Source: Agrobacterium sp. AGB01 (lineage in GTDB: Bacteria; Pseudomonadota; Alphaproteobacteria; Rhizobiales; Rhizobiaceae). From it: 64,000 nucleotides of DNA. Position 1 is the first letter of the stretch, and every line of letters starts with the position of its first letter. The DNA lies in the NCBI RefSeq assembly GCF_014851585.1, contig NZ_JACVAB010000002.1:620001-684000 (forward strand), given 5' to 3'. Made by a program: the position numbers and the translations under genes. The notes under the pieces were generated by a model, which saw nothing but the letters and a program-made list of their open reading frames with translations, made no database searches and was not told where the DNA came from. Of the stretch, positions 17,274 through 25,969 are shown piece by piece.

Positions 17274-18197
17274 TCAATTCTTGCGTTTTCCAAAGGCCCT
17301 GGTAGGTCGCAGAATGCGACTTTCCACAGGTGTAACGTCCCGGTAGAGGTGCTGCTGAACATGGTCGACACCGGAGTAGATGATCCGGCCGTGTTCATCG
17401 AGTTCGGGGAAACGCTCGTCAAAGGTGGTTGGTGCAAGTTCGGGGCGGGCCAGTGCATATCCCTGCATCAGGTTTACGCCGAGATCGCCGCAAAGTTCGA
17501 CCTGCCAGTTTTCTTCCAATGCTTCAAAAACCGGCTCTATGCCGTCGTCCATGAACTGCCTGACGATGACCCGCAGCAGTGCAGCCCCCGCCGAGTTGCT
17601 CATGAAGTCGCGTACCCAACTGGCTTCAAACTTCACATAGTCCGGCTTGACCAATTTCACGCGCTCAATATCGGAATCGCCCGCGCCATAATCATCAATG
17701 GCAACGCGAAAACCTATGGCATGCATATGACTGGCGAAATCGGCGATGAGCTGGGTATCCTCAGCCTTCTTGTCGGAGAACTCGCACACGATGCGATCAG
17801 GTGTCATGCCCGCCTCGTGGGCTGCAAGGCGCATGCGTTCCACTTCCTGACGCATCTTTCCCGGCGTGCGGAAAAGGCCGGGATGAAAGTTGACGAAGAT
17901 ACGCGCCTTGCTGCGATCAAGATATCCCGTGTTGAGGATATGCAGGGTGCGCAGCAGACTGTCGATCGCTTCGATATCAACCGGGTTCACCAAGGGGAAA
18001 AACTCGGCAGGCGATACCGCCTCGTCAGCCTTGTAGGGGCGCACAAGACCCTCAAAGGAATCGATGTTCAATCGCCCGTTCCCCAACCGCCGGAATATTG
18101 GCTGGAGTGCGGATTTCAGCACGAAGGGACCGTAGACTGTTGTCCAGGTGCCATCCGGTTCTTTGGCAAGATTCGAGAAAATGCTCTTTGGGGTCAT
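17274..18197 (-). CDS. EAL-domain cyclic-di-GMP phosphodiesterase
   Basis: 307 residues, an EAL domain nearly alone (about 25-265), with no sensory or GGDEF part. The signature is EGL rather than EAL (SFEGLVRP). The other metal and catalytic positions appear present: Asn in FVNFHP, Glu in CEFSDK, the IDDYGAG loop, Lys in DYVKFE, Glu in VFEALEEN, and Gln in NLMQGYA. It is therefore likely active in breaking c-di-GMP to pGpG. It is a cytoplasmic single gene; the partner signal is unknown. Confidence 0.87.
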   Translation of the reverse strand: MTPKSIFSNLAKEPDGTWTTVYGPFVLKSALQPIFRRLGNGRLNIDSFEGLVRPYKADEAVSPAEFFPLVNPVDIEAIDSLLRTLHILNTGYLDRSKARIFVNFHPGLFRTPGKMRQEVERMRLAAHEAGMTPDRIVCEFSDKKAEDTQLIADFASHMHAIGFRVAIDDYGAGDSDIERVKLVKPDYVKFEASWVRDFMSNSAGAALLRVIVRQFMDDGIEPVFEALEENWQVELCGDLGVNLMQGYALARPELAPTTFDERFPELDEHGRIIYSGVDHVQQHLYRDVTPVESRILRPTRAFGKRKN

Positions 18198-18406
18198 CGG
18201 CCGCTACAATATCAGTTAATATTCGCTTCCGCGCTGGATCGTATATACGATATCGCTAAAGCGTTACCTGGCCGTTAAGCATCAAAAAAACAGCGATGCC
18301 ATTATGGACCAAGGGACCGAAAAATGACGTCAACCTGTCATATTGCGGTGCTTTTGCGCTTGAAAGCAGGGCAGTCTTTCGACATAGAACATGCCGCAGA
18401 CGGTGA

Positions 18407-19654
<1,248 letters not shown>

Positions 19655-19672
19655 TTCTGTCTGGTACCAAGG

Positions 19673-19701
19673 AAAAGCCCGGCCTTCGTGCCGGGCTTTT
19701 T
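19673..19701 (+). terminator. Intrinsic terminator of aatA
   Basis: An 11-bp stem (19673-19683 with 19690-19700), short loop, ending in a run of Ts. Confidence 0.93.
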
Positions 19702-19860
19702 CGTTTGTGATGTGATGTACATCAAGCGATGTTTGCACTTTTTGCTTTTTAATAGGATAGTACCGTCCCAAGGACACATGCCGCCATGCCGCGACGCCAT
19801 GTCCTTTGTATCATCCTCGCGGCCAGCGACATGTCCTTCAAAAAACAGGAGGAAATGCGC

Positions 19861-20127
19861 ATGACAAAAGTGGTGTACGAGATTGTGCCGCATGATGGCG
19901 GTTGGGCTTACAGGATGAATGGTGCCTGGTCGGAAGCCTTTCCAAGCCATGCCGATGCGTTGGCTGCCGTCAACATTGTGGTGCAGGAGCAGCAGGTTGG
20001 TGGCGAAGATGAAGAAATAAGCTACCAGGATGAGCGCGGACGCTGGCATGAGGAATACAGCAATGGCGGCGACCGGCCAGAGGCTGTCATTGTGGACGAA
20101 ACCGTACCCACTATGCCCAATTCTTGA
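19861..20127 (+). CDS. DUF2188-like small protein
   Basis: 88 residues. The ATG at 19861 lies eight bases after AGGAGG; an ATG at 19855 is too close to it. The N-terminal half (KVVYEIVPHDGGWAYRMNGAWSEAFPSHADALAAV, in short blocks) matches the DUF2188 pattern: a beta strand with a GGWAY turn, then a helix that begins with SHADAL. The rest is acidic and probably flexible. No function is known. Confidence 0.75.
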   Translation: MTKVVYEIVPHDGGWAYRMNGAWSEAFPSHADALAAVNIVVQEQQVGGEDEEISYQDERGRWHEEYSNGGDRPEAVIVDETVPTMPNS

Positions 20128-20173
20128 TATTGCCTGCCTTGTTTAGCAGGGTGGCGTAAGTCTGCCGTGTTGT

Positions 20174-21115
20174 TCAGGGCCTATGTGTTAGTGCCTCTGG
20201 GTCCATTTGTTTCAGATGGCCTTTCAAGCCGTCGACAAGCGCGCTGAAAACCGCGCGACACTTGGGTGATGTTCTCAGGTTCTCGTGCATGGCAACCCAG
20301 GTGTAGAGCGGAATTTCGATGGCAGGCAAAATGCGCACCAGATTGTCCTCCCTGTTGGCAATGCCGATCTGACAGACGCCAATACCTGCACCTGCACGGA
20401 TCATCGACAGCTGCGCCAGATTGCTGTCCGCCCGTATCGAAAAGCCGATTGCCTCCGCATCGGGAATACTGGGATTGTCCTTGCGCATCTTTTGCAGCAG
20501 TCCGCGGATGAAGGGCGTTTTCCGATCAAAACCAATCAAATGATGGTTGTCGAGATCCTGTTTTTCCTGCGGTGTACCCGCTTTGGCAAGATAGGATTTG
20601 TGGGCGTGAAAACCCAGCCGCATATTGCCGACATAACGAATGACCAGTGCCTCTTGCAGCGGTTCGGTCATGCGAACGGCAATATCAGCCTCGCGACGCA
20701 CCAGGTCTTCTATTGTGTCGGAAAGCGATAGTTCGATTTCCAGCTTCGGATATTTTTCCTGAAGGCCCGCGATGATATCGGGCAGAATTTCAACGCCGAT
20801 AATATCGGCGGCGCTGATACGGACTGAACCCTCAACCTTGCCGACCTCACCTGATGCTGCGCGCAACAGTGCCGATGCGGTCGCCGCGAGGTTTTCTGCG
20901 TAAGGTCGAAGGGCCAGCGCTGCCTCCGTCGGCATCAGGCCGTGAGGTGAGCGGATAAAAAGCTGGTAACCGAGCGTTTCTTCGAGCGCACCGATATGGC
21001 GCCCGGCGGTTGGCTGGGTGATGCCCAGCTCACGGGCGGCAGCGGACAGAGAACCGTCACGCAAGACACTCAGGAATGTGCGGTAAAAATCCCAACTTGG
21101 CTCGATGCTGTTCAT
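20174..21115 (-). CDS. LysR-family transcriptional regulator
   Basis: 313 residues. The N-terminal helix-turn-helix (about 15-70, GSLSAAARELGITQPTAGRHI) is followed by a periplasmic-binding-like effector domain (about 95-300). The ATG at 21115 fits family length. It is on the same strand as the nemA-like gene 180 bp upstream and is not divergent from an obvious target. Effector and targets are unknown. Confidence 0.9.
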   Translation of the reverse strand: MNSIEPSWDFYRTFLSVLRDGSLSAAARELGITQPTAGRHIGALEETLGYQLFIRSPHGLMPTEAALALRPYAENLAATASALLRAASGEVGKVEGSVRISAADIIGVEILPDIIAGLQEKYPKLEIELSLSDTIEDLVRREADIAVRMTEPLQEALVIRYVGNMRLGFHAHKSYLAKAGTPQEKQDLDNHHLIGFDRKTPFIRGLLQKMRKDNPSIPDAEAIGFSIRADSNLAQLSMIRAGAGIGVCQIGIANREDNLVRILPAIEIPLYTWVAMHENLRTSPKCRAVFSALVDGLKGHLKQMDPEALTHRP

Positions 21116-21252
21116 AAAAATCCGTATGGATGTGCATGGAAATTAGTCAATTTCGTATAGCCGGATTTCTAAAATCATTCCAGTTTTGAAACGGAATTGT
21201 GATCGCTTGGTGTTTTGGTTGGGATGGCGCAATTCGCAGACTGATTCAGAGA

Positions 21253-21280
21253 CACTGCGCAATCGGTTGATTGCGCAGTG
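21253..21280. terminator. Hairpin after the nemA-like gene
   Basis: A perfect 11-bp stem (21253-21263 with 21270-21280), 6-base loop, 15 bp after the stop. No U tract on the minus strand. Confidence 0.5.
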
Positions 21281-21295
21281 GGATTTACATGCCGC

Positions 21296-22408
21296 TCAGG
21301 CGAGGGCGGGGTAGTCTGTGTAACCTTCAGCGCCACCGCCGTAGAGTTTTTCTGGCTGCAATGCGTTGAGCTCAGCATTTTCCTTGAGGCGACGCACCAG
21401 GTCCGGGTTGGCGATGAACGGACGGCCAAAGGCGATGGCATCTGCCTTGCCGTTGGCAACCGCTTCAATTGCGGTTTCGCGGGTGTACCCGTTATTGGCG
21501 ATCCATAGACCCTTGCCACCAGCGTTGACGTAGGCGGCTCTCAGCGCGTCATAGTCAAATGGGTTGCCGCTATCGGACAGATCGCGTGGACCGCCTGTCG
21601 CGCCTTCCACGACGTGGACAAAGGACAGCCCTCGGCCGCCAAGCTGCTTTACGACATATTCGTAAAGAGGCTGTGGGGCAGGTTCGGCGATGTCGTTTGC
21701 CGGGGTGACCGGCGAAAGGCGAATGCCAGTACGACCAGCACCGATTTCCTTTGCAACCGTGTCTACCACCTCAATCAGGAAGCGGCTGCGGTTTTCAATC
21801 GAGCCGCCGTACTCGTCGGTGCGCTGATTGGTGCTGGATTTCAGGAACTGCTCAATGAGGTATCCGTTGGCTGCGTGGATTTCGACGCCGTCAAAACCTG
21901 CGTCAATAGCAAAGCGGGCAGCCTTGCGGTAATCCTCGAGGATGGCTGTTATGTCAGACTTGTCCAGCTCCCGGGGGGCGGACGTTTCGGCAAACGCGCC
22001 GCTGCCATCTTCATTGATGATATAAGTTTTGGACTTAGCGATAATGGCGGAAGGGGCGACCGGCTGGCCTTCCTGGGGCTGCAGCGAGGTATGCGAGATG
22101 CGGCCGACATGCCAGATCTGGGCAACAATCTTGCCGCCTTCTTCATGCACGGCATCCGTCACCTTTTTCCAGCCTGCCAAGGCTTCCGGCTTGTAGAGGC
22201 CCGGAACATGGGCATAACCCTGGCCCTGCTGGGTAATTGCGGTGCCTTCGCTGACAATCAGGCCGGCTGTAGCGCGCTGGCGATAATAGGTGACATTGAG
22301 ATCATTCGGGAATTCACCCGGCGAACGGTTGCGCGTCAAAGGTGCCATCACGACACGGTTTGCGAGAGTAATATCTCCGGCCTGCGCTGGATCGAACAGA
22401 TTGCTCAT
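21296..22408 (-). CDS. nemA: Old-yellow-enzyme family alkene reductase (NemA-like)
   Basis: 370 residues; an FMN TIM barrel that reduces activated C=C bonds and nitro esters with NADPH. The family segments are FDPAQAGDITLANRVVMAPLTR at the start, EIHAANGYLIEQFL with the substrate-binding HxxN, and NQRTDEYGGSIENRSRF. The ATG at 22408 matches the usual start; a longer frame to 22435 would overlap the ArsR gene. It begins 13 bp after the arsR-like stop, so the regulator and enzyme form an operon. A role in electrophile detoxification is inferred from the family. Confidence 0.9.
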   Translation of the reverse strand: MSNLFDPAQAGDITLANRVVMAPLTRNRSPGEFPNDLNVTYYRQRATAGLIVSEGTAITQQGQGYAHVPGLYKPEALAGWKKVTDAVHEEGGKIVAQIWHVGRISHTSLQPQEGQPVAPSAIIAKSKTYIINEDGSGAFAETSAPRELDKSDITAILEDYRKAARFAIDAGFDGVEIHAANGYLIEQFLKSSTNQRTDEYGGSIENRSRFLIEVVDTVAKEIGAGRTGIRLSPVTPANDIAEPAPQPLYEYVVKQLGGRGLSFVHVVEGATGGPRDLSDSGNPFDYDALRAAYVNAGGKGLWIANNGYTRETAIEAVANGKADAIAFGRPFIANPDLVRRLKENAELNALQPEKLYGGGAEGYTDYPALA

Positions 22409-22421
22409 GTTGCTCAACTTT

Positions 22422-22715
22422 CTACAAATTTTCATTCAGATATTGTTGAAATGCCGCAATGGTCTCTTCATTGCGCTCGTAAAAAATCCACTGCCCAACC
22501 TTGCGGGATTTGATGAGTTCTGCAGCCTGCAGGGTGGCGAGGTGGGTTGATACAGTTGATTGCGACAGGCCGCTGACTTCGAACTGTCTGGCGCAAACGC
22601 CCATGCTGAACGGATGCTCCTGGCCACAAAAATGGTTTTCCGGGTCTTTGAGCCAGATCAGAAACTTCAACCGCACGGGATGCGATAGAGCTTTCAGCAC
22701 ATCCTCATGGTTCAT
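22422..22715 (-). CDS. ArsR/SmtB-family regulator with two cysteines
   Basis: 97 residues: one winged helix (about 5-85) with recognition segment SGLSQSTVSTHLATLQAA. Cys30 (HFCGQEHP) and Cys41 (GVCARQ) lie just before the recognition helix, not in the classic metal-site CVC position. GAGGA precedes the ATG at 22715. It is immediately upstream of the nemA-like gene, so it probably represses that operon. Thiol modification by electrophiles, as seen for the unrelated NemR, is a reasonable guess for the signal. Confidence 0.87.
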   Translation of the reverse strand: MNHEDVLKALSHPVRLKFLIWLKDPENHFCGQEHPFSMGVCARQFEVSGLSQSTVSTHLATLQAAELIKSRKVGQWIFYERNEETIAAFQQYLNENL

Positions 22716-22810
22716 GGGTTTGTCCTCATATTTGCGTTGATCGATATGTGTATCGACGTTTATCGATATTCAAGATCGACGCCGTAAAAAATCTCACGGG
22801 AAAAACGAGC

Positions 22811-22913
22811 AAAAAAATAGGCCGCCAGATTTCTCCGCGGCCGTAAGTTTGAAGGTTAAAAACCTCCAGAGGGGAACAGCTAGTGCACTGGAAAATTCAT
22901 CAGCGCATCAGCT
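22811..22913 (-). ncRNA. abcR2: AbcR-like small RNA, downstream copy
   Basis: A predicted transcript of about 103 nt. It shares with the upstream copy a roughly 32-nt block (22852-22882) that on the minus strand reads AGCTGTTCCCCTCTGGAGG followed by a GGTT...AACC stretch, with unpaired C/U-rich sequence able to pair with Shine-Dalgarno regions. It ends in a 6-bp stem (22820-22825 with 22837-22842) followed by TATTTTTTT. Unlike the upstream copy it lacks the CCTCCC loop in the 5' hairpin. The alphaproteobacterial AbcR (alpha-r15) RNAs sit in tandem between ArsR- and LysR-type genes in Agrobacterium and Sinorhizobium, as here. Which copy is AbcR1 or AbcR2 is tentative. Confidence 0.85.
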
Positions 22914-22919
22914 AGTCCA

Positions 22920-22948
22920 CATATGGGAGTTGTGTTGCTCAATCGCAA
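22920..22948 (-). promoter_or_regulatory. Promoter of downstream AbcR-like RNA
   Basis: TTGCGA (22943-22948) and CATATG (22920-22925), 17-base spacer, about seven bases before the predicted start at 22913. It has the same layout as the promoter of the other copy. Confidence 0.65.
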
Positions 22949-22990
22949 GGGATGATTTTCTAATAAAACGCGATTTTTTCGAAAATGGGT

Positions 22991-23108
22991 AAAAAAAGAG
23001 GGCCGCCGGATTGCTCCAGGGCCCTTATAAGTGTGAAGGTTAAAAAACCTCCAGAGGGGAACAGCTAATGCGGTGGAACTGGGAGGAAAGCCACCGTGTG
23101 CACTAGCT
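22991..23108 (-). ncRNA. abcR1: AbcR-like small RNA, upstream copy
   Basis: A predicted transcript of about 118 nt. The 5' hairpin has a 6-bp stem (23071-23076 with 23091-23096) and a 14-base loop that on the minus strand contains TTCCTCCCA, an anti-Shine-Dalgarno element. The shared middle block (CCCCTCTGGAGG) follows at about 23050-23066. The terminator stem is AGGGCC/GGCCCT (22999-23004 with 23020-23025), then seven Ts. AbcR1-type RNAs repress ABC-transporter mRNAs with the help of Hfq. Length, location and motifs fit AbcR1; no expression evidence is available. Confidence 0.87.
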
Positions 23109-23114
23109 GTGAGC

Positions 23115-23143
23115 GATATGGTGCTTTTTTGTGCATACAGCAA
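23115..23143 (-). promoter_or_regulatory. Promoter of upstream AbcR-like RNA
   Basis: TTGCTG (23138-23143) and CATATC (23115-23120) with a 17-base spacer, placing the start near 23108. Confidence 0.65.
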
Positions 23144-23215
23144 CTCTTTTTTGTGCAGGTCAGGCATGCGTCTAACGCATCGCTTAAGAACTTTGTCTTA
23201 TTTCTGTGCAAATCT

Positions 23216-23235
23216 CGCCTGTCAAACGACAGGCG
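23216..23235. terminator. Hairpin near the 3' end of vtlR/lsrB
   Basis: A perfect 8-bp stem CGCCTGTC/GACAGGCG with a 4-base loop, about 70 bp past the LysR gene stop, no U tract. Confidence 0.45.
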
Positions 23236-23306
23236 ATTCTCTTGATTTGCGATATAACTAGTTGTTTTTGTTGAGTTTACTCAGGTGGTGCGGATTTTGG
23301 GCAGAA

Positions 23307-24209
23307 TCAGAAATTCCAGTTGCGCGCCTTGGCGACAATGAAATCACGGAAAGCCTTAAGCTTTGCGGCATTCTTCATTTCGTCCGGATAGCAGAAGTAG
23401 GTATCGAAAGATGGAATGTCTGCGCTGATCGGTAGCTGGATCAGACCGGGGTCACGGCCAACAATGTAGTCGGGCAAGCAGGCAATGCCGATGCCGAGCA
23501 GGCATGCACGTTTGATCGACGTCTGACTGTTGATCTGCAGGTGCGGTGTGCGGGCATTATCAGACGAGCGTCCGGCATATTCCAGCCAATTGACGTCCAA
23601 CAGGTAGTTTGGCGCAGGTTCGCCGAACGAAATGATGTGGTGGTTGTCCAGATCCTCGATCGACTGCGGCTCGCCGTAGCGATTGATATAGGACGGTGCA
23701 GCATACACATGCATATGCACGGTGAACAGCTTGCGTTGGATAAGATCCGACTGCTGCGGCTGGCGAAGACGAATTGCGCAGTCAGCATGTCGCATGTTCA
23801 CGTCCAACTCCTCATTGTCGAGGATAAGCTGGATGGACATTTCAGGGTAAAGTTGCAGAAATTCCTGAATTTTGTCGGTCAACCAACCCTGGCCAAGGCC
23901 CACTGTCGTTGTGACACGCAGTTTGCCGCTTGGCTTCTCGGTCGTCTCCGTCAGCTGCATCTTGACGGTTTCAAGCTTCAGCAGAACATCATGGGCGGTG
24001 CGGTAGAGCAATTCGCCTTGCTCTGTCAGGATAAGACCGCGCGCATGGCGGTGGAACAGCTTGACGCCGACATCCTGCTCCAGCGCGCTGACTTGCCGGC
24101 TGATGGCCGACTGGGACAGGTGAAGTTTATCGGCCGCGTGTGTGAACGAGCCAGCTTCCGCTGCCGCATGGAAAATGCGCAGTTTATCCCAGTCTAATGG
24201 CATGCCCAT
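23307..24209 (-). CDS. lsrB: LysR-family regulator of the LsrB/VtlR type
   Basis: 300 residues. The N-terminal MPLDWDKLRIFHAAAEAGS block with helix-turn-helix AADKLHLSQSAISRQVS matches LsrB (Sinorhizobium) and VtlR (Brucella/Agrobacterium) as I remember them. VtlR is reported to activate AbcR2, and LsrB affects oxidative stress and surface polysaccharides. The effector domain has Cys144, Cys236, Cys244 and Cys273, candidate redox sites. The AbcR-like RNAs lie directly downstream on the same strand, and trxB is 23 bp upstream. Either ATG, 24209 or 24203, could start; AAGGGA favours 24209. Confidence 0.9.
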   Translation of the reverse strand: MGMPLDWDKLRIFHAAAEAGSFTHAADKLHLSQSAISRQVSALEQDVGVKLFHRHARGLILTEQGELLYRTAHDVLLKLETVKMQLTETTEKPSGKLRVTTTVGLGQGWLTDKIQEFLQLYPEMSIQLILDNEELDVNMRHADCAIRLRQPQQSDLIQRKLFTVHMHVYAAPSYINRYGEPQSIEDLDNHHIISFGEPAPNYLLDVNWLEYAGRSSDNARTPHLQINSQTSIKRACLLGIGIACLPDYIVGRDPGLIQLPISADIPSFDTYFCYPDEMKNAAKLKAFRDFIVAKARNWNF

Positions 24210-24232
24210 GCTGTTCCCTTATCGTTGTTATC

Positions 24233-25207
24233 TTACTCGGCCGCTATTGCTGCGGGTTGGTGTCCTGCCAGGAAACGTTCGGCCTCCAGTGCCGCCATGC
24301 ATCCCATGCCGGCTGCGGTGATTGCCTGTCTGTAGGTATCGTCGGTAACGTCGCCTGCAGCAAAAATGCCGTCAACATTGGTCGCTGTGGAGTCCGGTGC
24401 AGTCCACATGTAGCCATTTGGCTTGAGACGCAGCTTGTCCTTGAACAGCTCAACCGCTGGCGCATGGCCAATCGCCACGAAGACGCCGTGCGTTTCGACT
24501 TCGGTAATCGCGCCGGTGCGTGTGTCCTTCAGCTTTGCGCCTGTCACAGATGGTGGCATTGGCGGCTTTGCCGGTGTGCCGACGATTTCCTCAACGGCAG
24601 TGTTCCAGAGAACCTTGACGTTTTCCTTGGCGAACAAACGTTCCTGCAGGATCTTTTCCGACCGGAAAGAATCGCGGCGATGAACGACCGTGACGGTCTT
24701 GGCAATGTTGGACAGATAAAGCGCTTCTTCAACGGCAGAGTTGCCGCCACCGACCACGATCACGTCCTTGTTGCGGTAGAAGAAACCGTCGCAGGTTGCA
24801 CATGCGGAAACGCCGAAGCCCTGGAAGTGCTGTTCGCTTTCCAAACCAAGCCATTTTGCCTTGGCGCCGGTTGCAATGATCAGGGTGTCAGCGGTCCACA
24901 CGGTGCCGGAATCTGTCTTCACGACAAATGGGCGGGTGGTGGTTTCTACTTCAGTCACCAGATCGTTGACGATTTCTGCGCCGACATGGGTTGCCTGCTT
25001 CAGCATCTGGTCCATCAGCCATGGACCCTGGATCGGATCGGCGTAACCAGGATAGTTTTCCACATCGGTTGTGATCATCAACTGGCCACCCTGTTCCATA
25101 CCGGCAATAAGGACAGGCTCGAGCATGGCACGCGCTGCATAAATGGCAGCTGTGTAACCTGCTGGGCCGGAACCGATGATAAGAACTTTGCTGTGGCGCG
25201 CGGACAT
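24233..25207 (-). CDS. trxB: Thioredoxin-disulfide reductase
   Basis: Transfers electrons from NADPH through FAD to thioredoxin in the cytoplasm. 324 residues, family length. The FAD loop GSGPAGYTA is at 12-20, the redox pair is Cys136 and Cys139 in CATCDG, the NADPH loop is GGGNSAVEEA at 153-162, and the 2'-phosphate-binding HRRDSFRSEK follows at 176-185. AAGGAAG precedes the ATG at 25207. It is probably cotranscribed with the lsrB/vtlR gene 23 bp downstream, and divergent from the Lrp gene. Confidence 0.97.
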   Translation of the reverse strand: MSARHSKVLIIGSGPAGYTAAIYAARAMLEPVLIAGMEQGGQLMITTDVENYPGYADPIQGPWLMDQMLKQATHVGAEIVNDLVTEVETTTRPFVVKTDSGTVWTADTLIIATGAKAKWLGLESEQHFQGFGVSACATCDGFFYRNKDVIVVGGGNSAVEEALYLSNIAKTVTVVHRRDSFRSEKILQERLFAKENVKVLWNTAVEEIVGTPAKPPMPPSVTGAKLKDTRTGAITEVETHGVFVAIGHAPAVELFKDKLRLKPNGYMWTAPDSTATNVDGIFAAGDVTDDTYRQAITAAGMGCMAALEAERFLAGHQPAAIAAE

Positions 25208-25450
25208 TATTTGACTTCCTTTCGATGCGGTTCGGGATGAAGCAGGTGCAATGGACGCAAATGCTAAAACGCCGCCGCCTGTTTTGCCCCGTATTTAAGG
25301 GCGTACAGCACCGATATTCAAGGGCAGCCGTGCTTTACCAACAGGGCAGTTATGCAGTTGTGTAATTTTATGACTTGTTTGCCTCACATTCTTGCGAATC
25401 TTGGCGTCAGGAGTAGAAGGAATGAAAACCATTACCACGGGAGATAGCCG

Positions 25451-25918
25451 GTGACTCGCGTAGAACTCGATGCCATCGATCTTAAAATTTTGCGAGAGTT
25501 GCAGCGAGACGGTCGTATGACCAATGTCGATCTGGCCGAGAAGGTCGGGATCTCTGCGCCGCCATGCCTGCGTCGCGTCAGAAAGCTGGAGGAGGGCGGC
25601 GTGATCGAAGGGTATCACGCCATGCTCAATGCCCCCAAGCTTGGCTTTGATCTTGTTGCTTTCTGCATGGTTGGCCTGAAGCGCCAGTCGGAAGCCAACC
25701 TCAAGGCCTTTGCTGCGGCGACAGATCGCTGGCAGCTTGTGCGTCAGGCCTGGATGGTCTCTGGCGAAAGTGATTTTCTGCTGCACTGCGTGGCGGAGAA
25801 CCTGACACAGTTTCAAGACTTCGTAATTGAAGTGCTGACGGCTGACGAAAATGTCGACACGGTTAGAACGATGCTGACCATTCGGCAGGTCAAGCGTATC
25901 GGTCTGGTCGAAGTCTAA
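25451..25918 (+). CDS. Lrp/AsnC-family transcriptional regulator
   Basis: 155 residues with a GTG start at 25451 preceded by GGGAGA. The helix-turn-helix covers about 10-60 (MTNVDLAEKVGISAPPCLRRVRKL), and the C-terminal RAM ligand-binding domain follows (about 70-150). It is the size of global Lrp rather than of a domain-reduced homologue. It is divergent from trxB across 243 bp, so a shared control region is possible. A terminator follows at 25932-25969. Confidence 0.92.
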   Translation: MTRVELDAIDLKILRELQRDGRMTNVDLAEKVGISAPPCLRRVRKLEEGGVIEGYHAMLNAPKLGFDLVAFCMVGLKRQSEANLKAFAAATDRWQLVRQAWMVSGESDFLLHCVAENLTQFQDFVIEVLTADENVDTVRTMLTIRQVKRIGLVEV

Positions 25919-25931
25919 GACGGGTTAAACT

Positions 25932-25969
25932 CTCCCGATAGCGGTCGCCGTTGTCGGGAGGTGTTTTTT
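25932..25969 (+). terminator. Intrinsic terminator of the Lrp gene
   Basis: Stem CTCCCGA/TCGGGAG (25932-25938 with 25954-25960), then GTGTTTTTT. It ends against the stop of the convergent capsule-type gene. Confidence 0.85.

Larger units (their letters stand above)
22716..23306. other. 591-bp intergenic region holding two tandem small RNAs
   Basis: Between the ArsR and LysR (vtlR/lsrB) genes. It contains two related transcription units on the minus strand, each with promoter, body and intrinsic terminator (described separately), a 15-bp palindrome ATGCGT-CTA-ACGCAT at 23166-23180, and an 8-bp-stem hairpin at 23216-23235 near the LysR gene end. A 95-residue frame crossing both RNAs is not considered coding. 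Confidence 0.75.

Noticed and set aside
22880..23167. 95-residue minus-strand frame in the ArsR-LysR gap
   Set aside because: It crosses both AbcR-like RNA units including a terminator and promoter, has no family signature, and the RNA interpretation explains the region better.
24197..25240. 347-residue frame opposite trxB
   Set aside because: It is fully antisense to an unmistakable thioredoxin reductase gene and shows no domain or ribosome site.
25295..25816. 173-residue minus-strand frame opposite the Lrp gene
   Set aside because: It is antisense to a clear Lrp-type regulator, without domain evidence.
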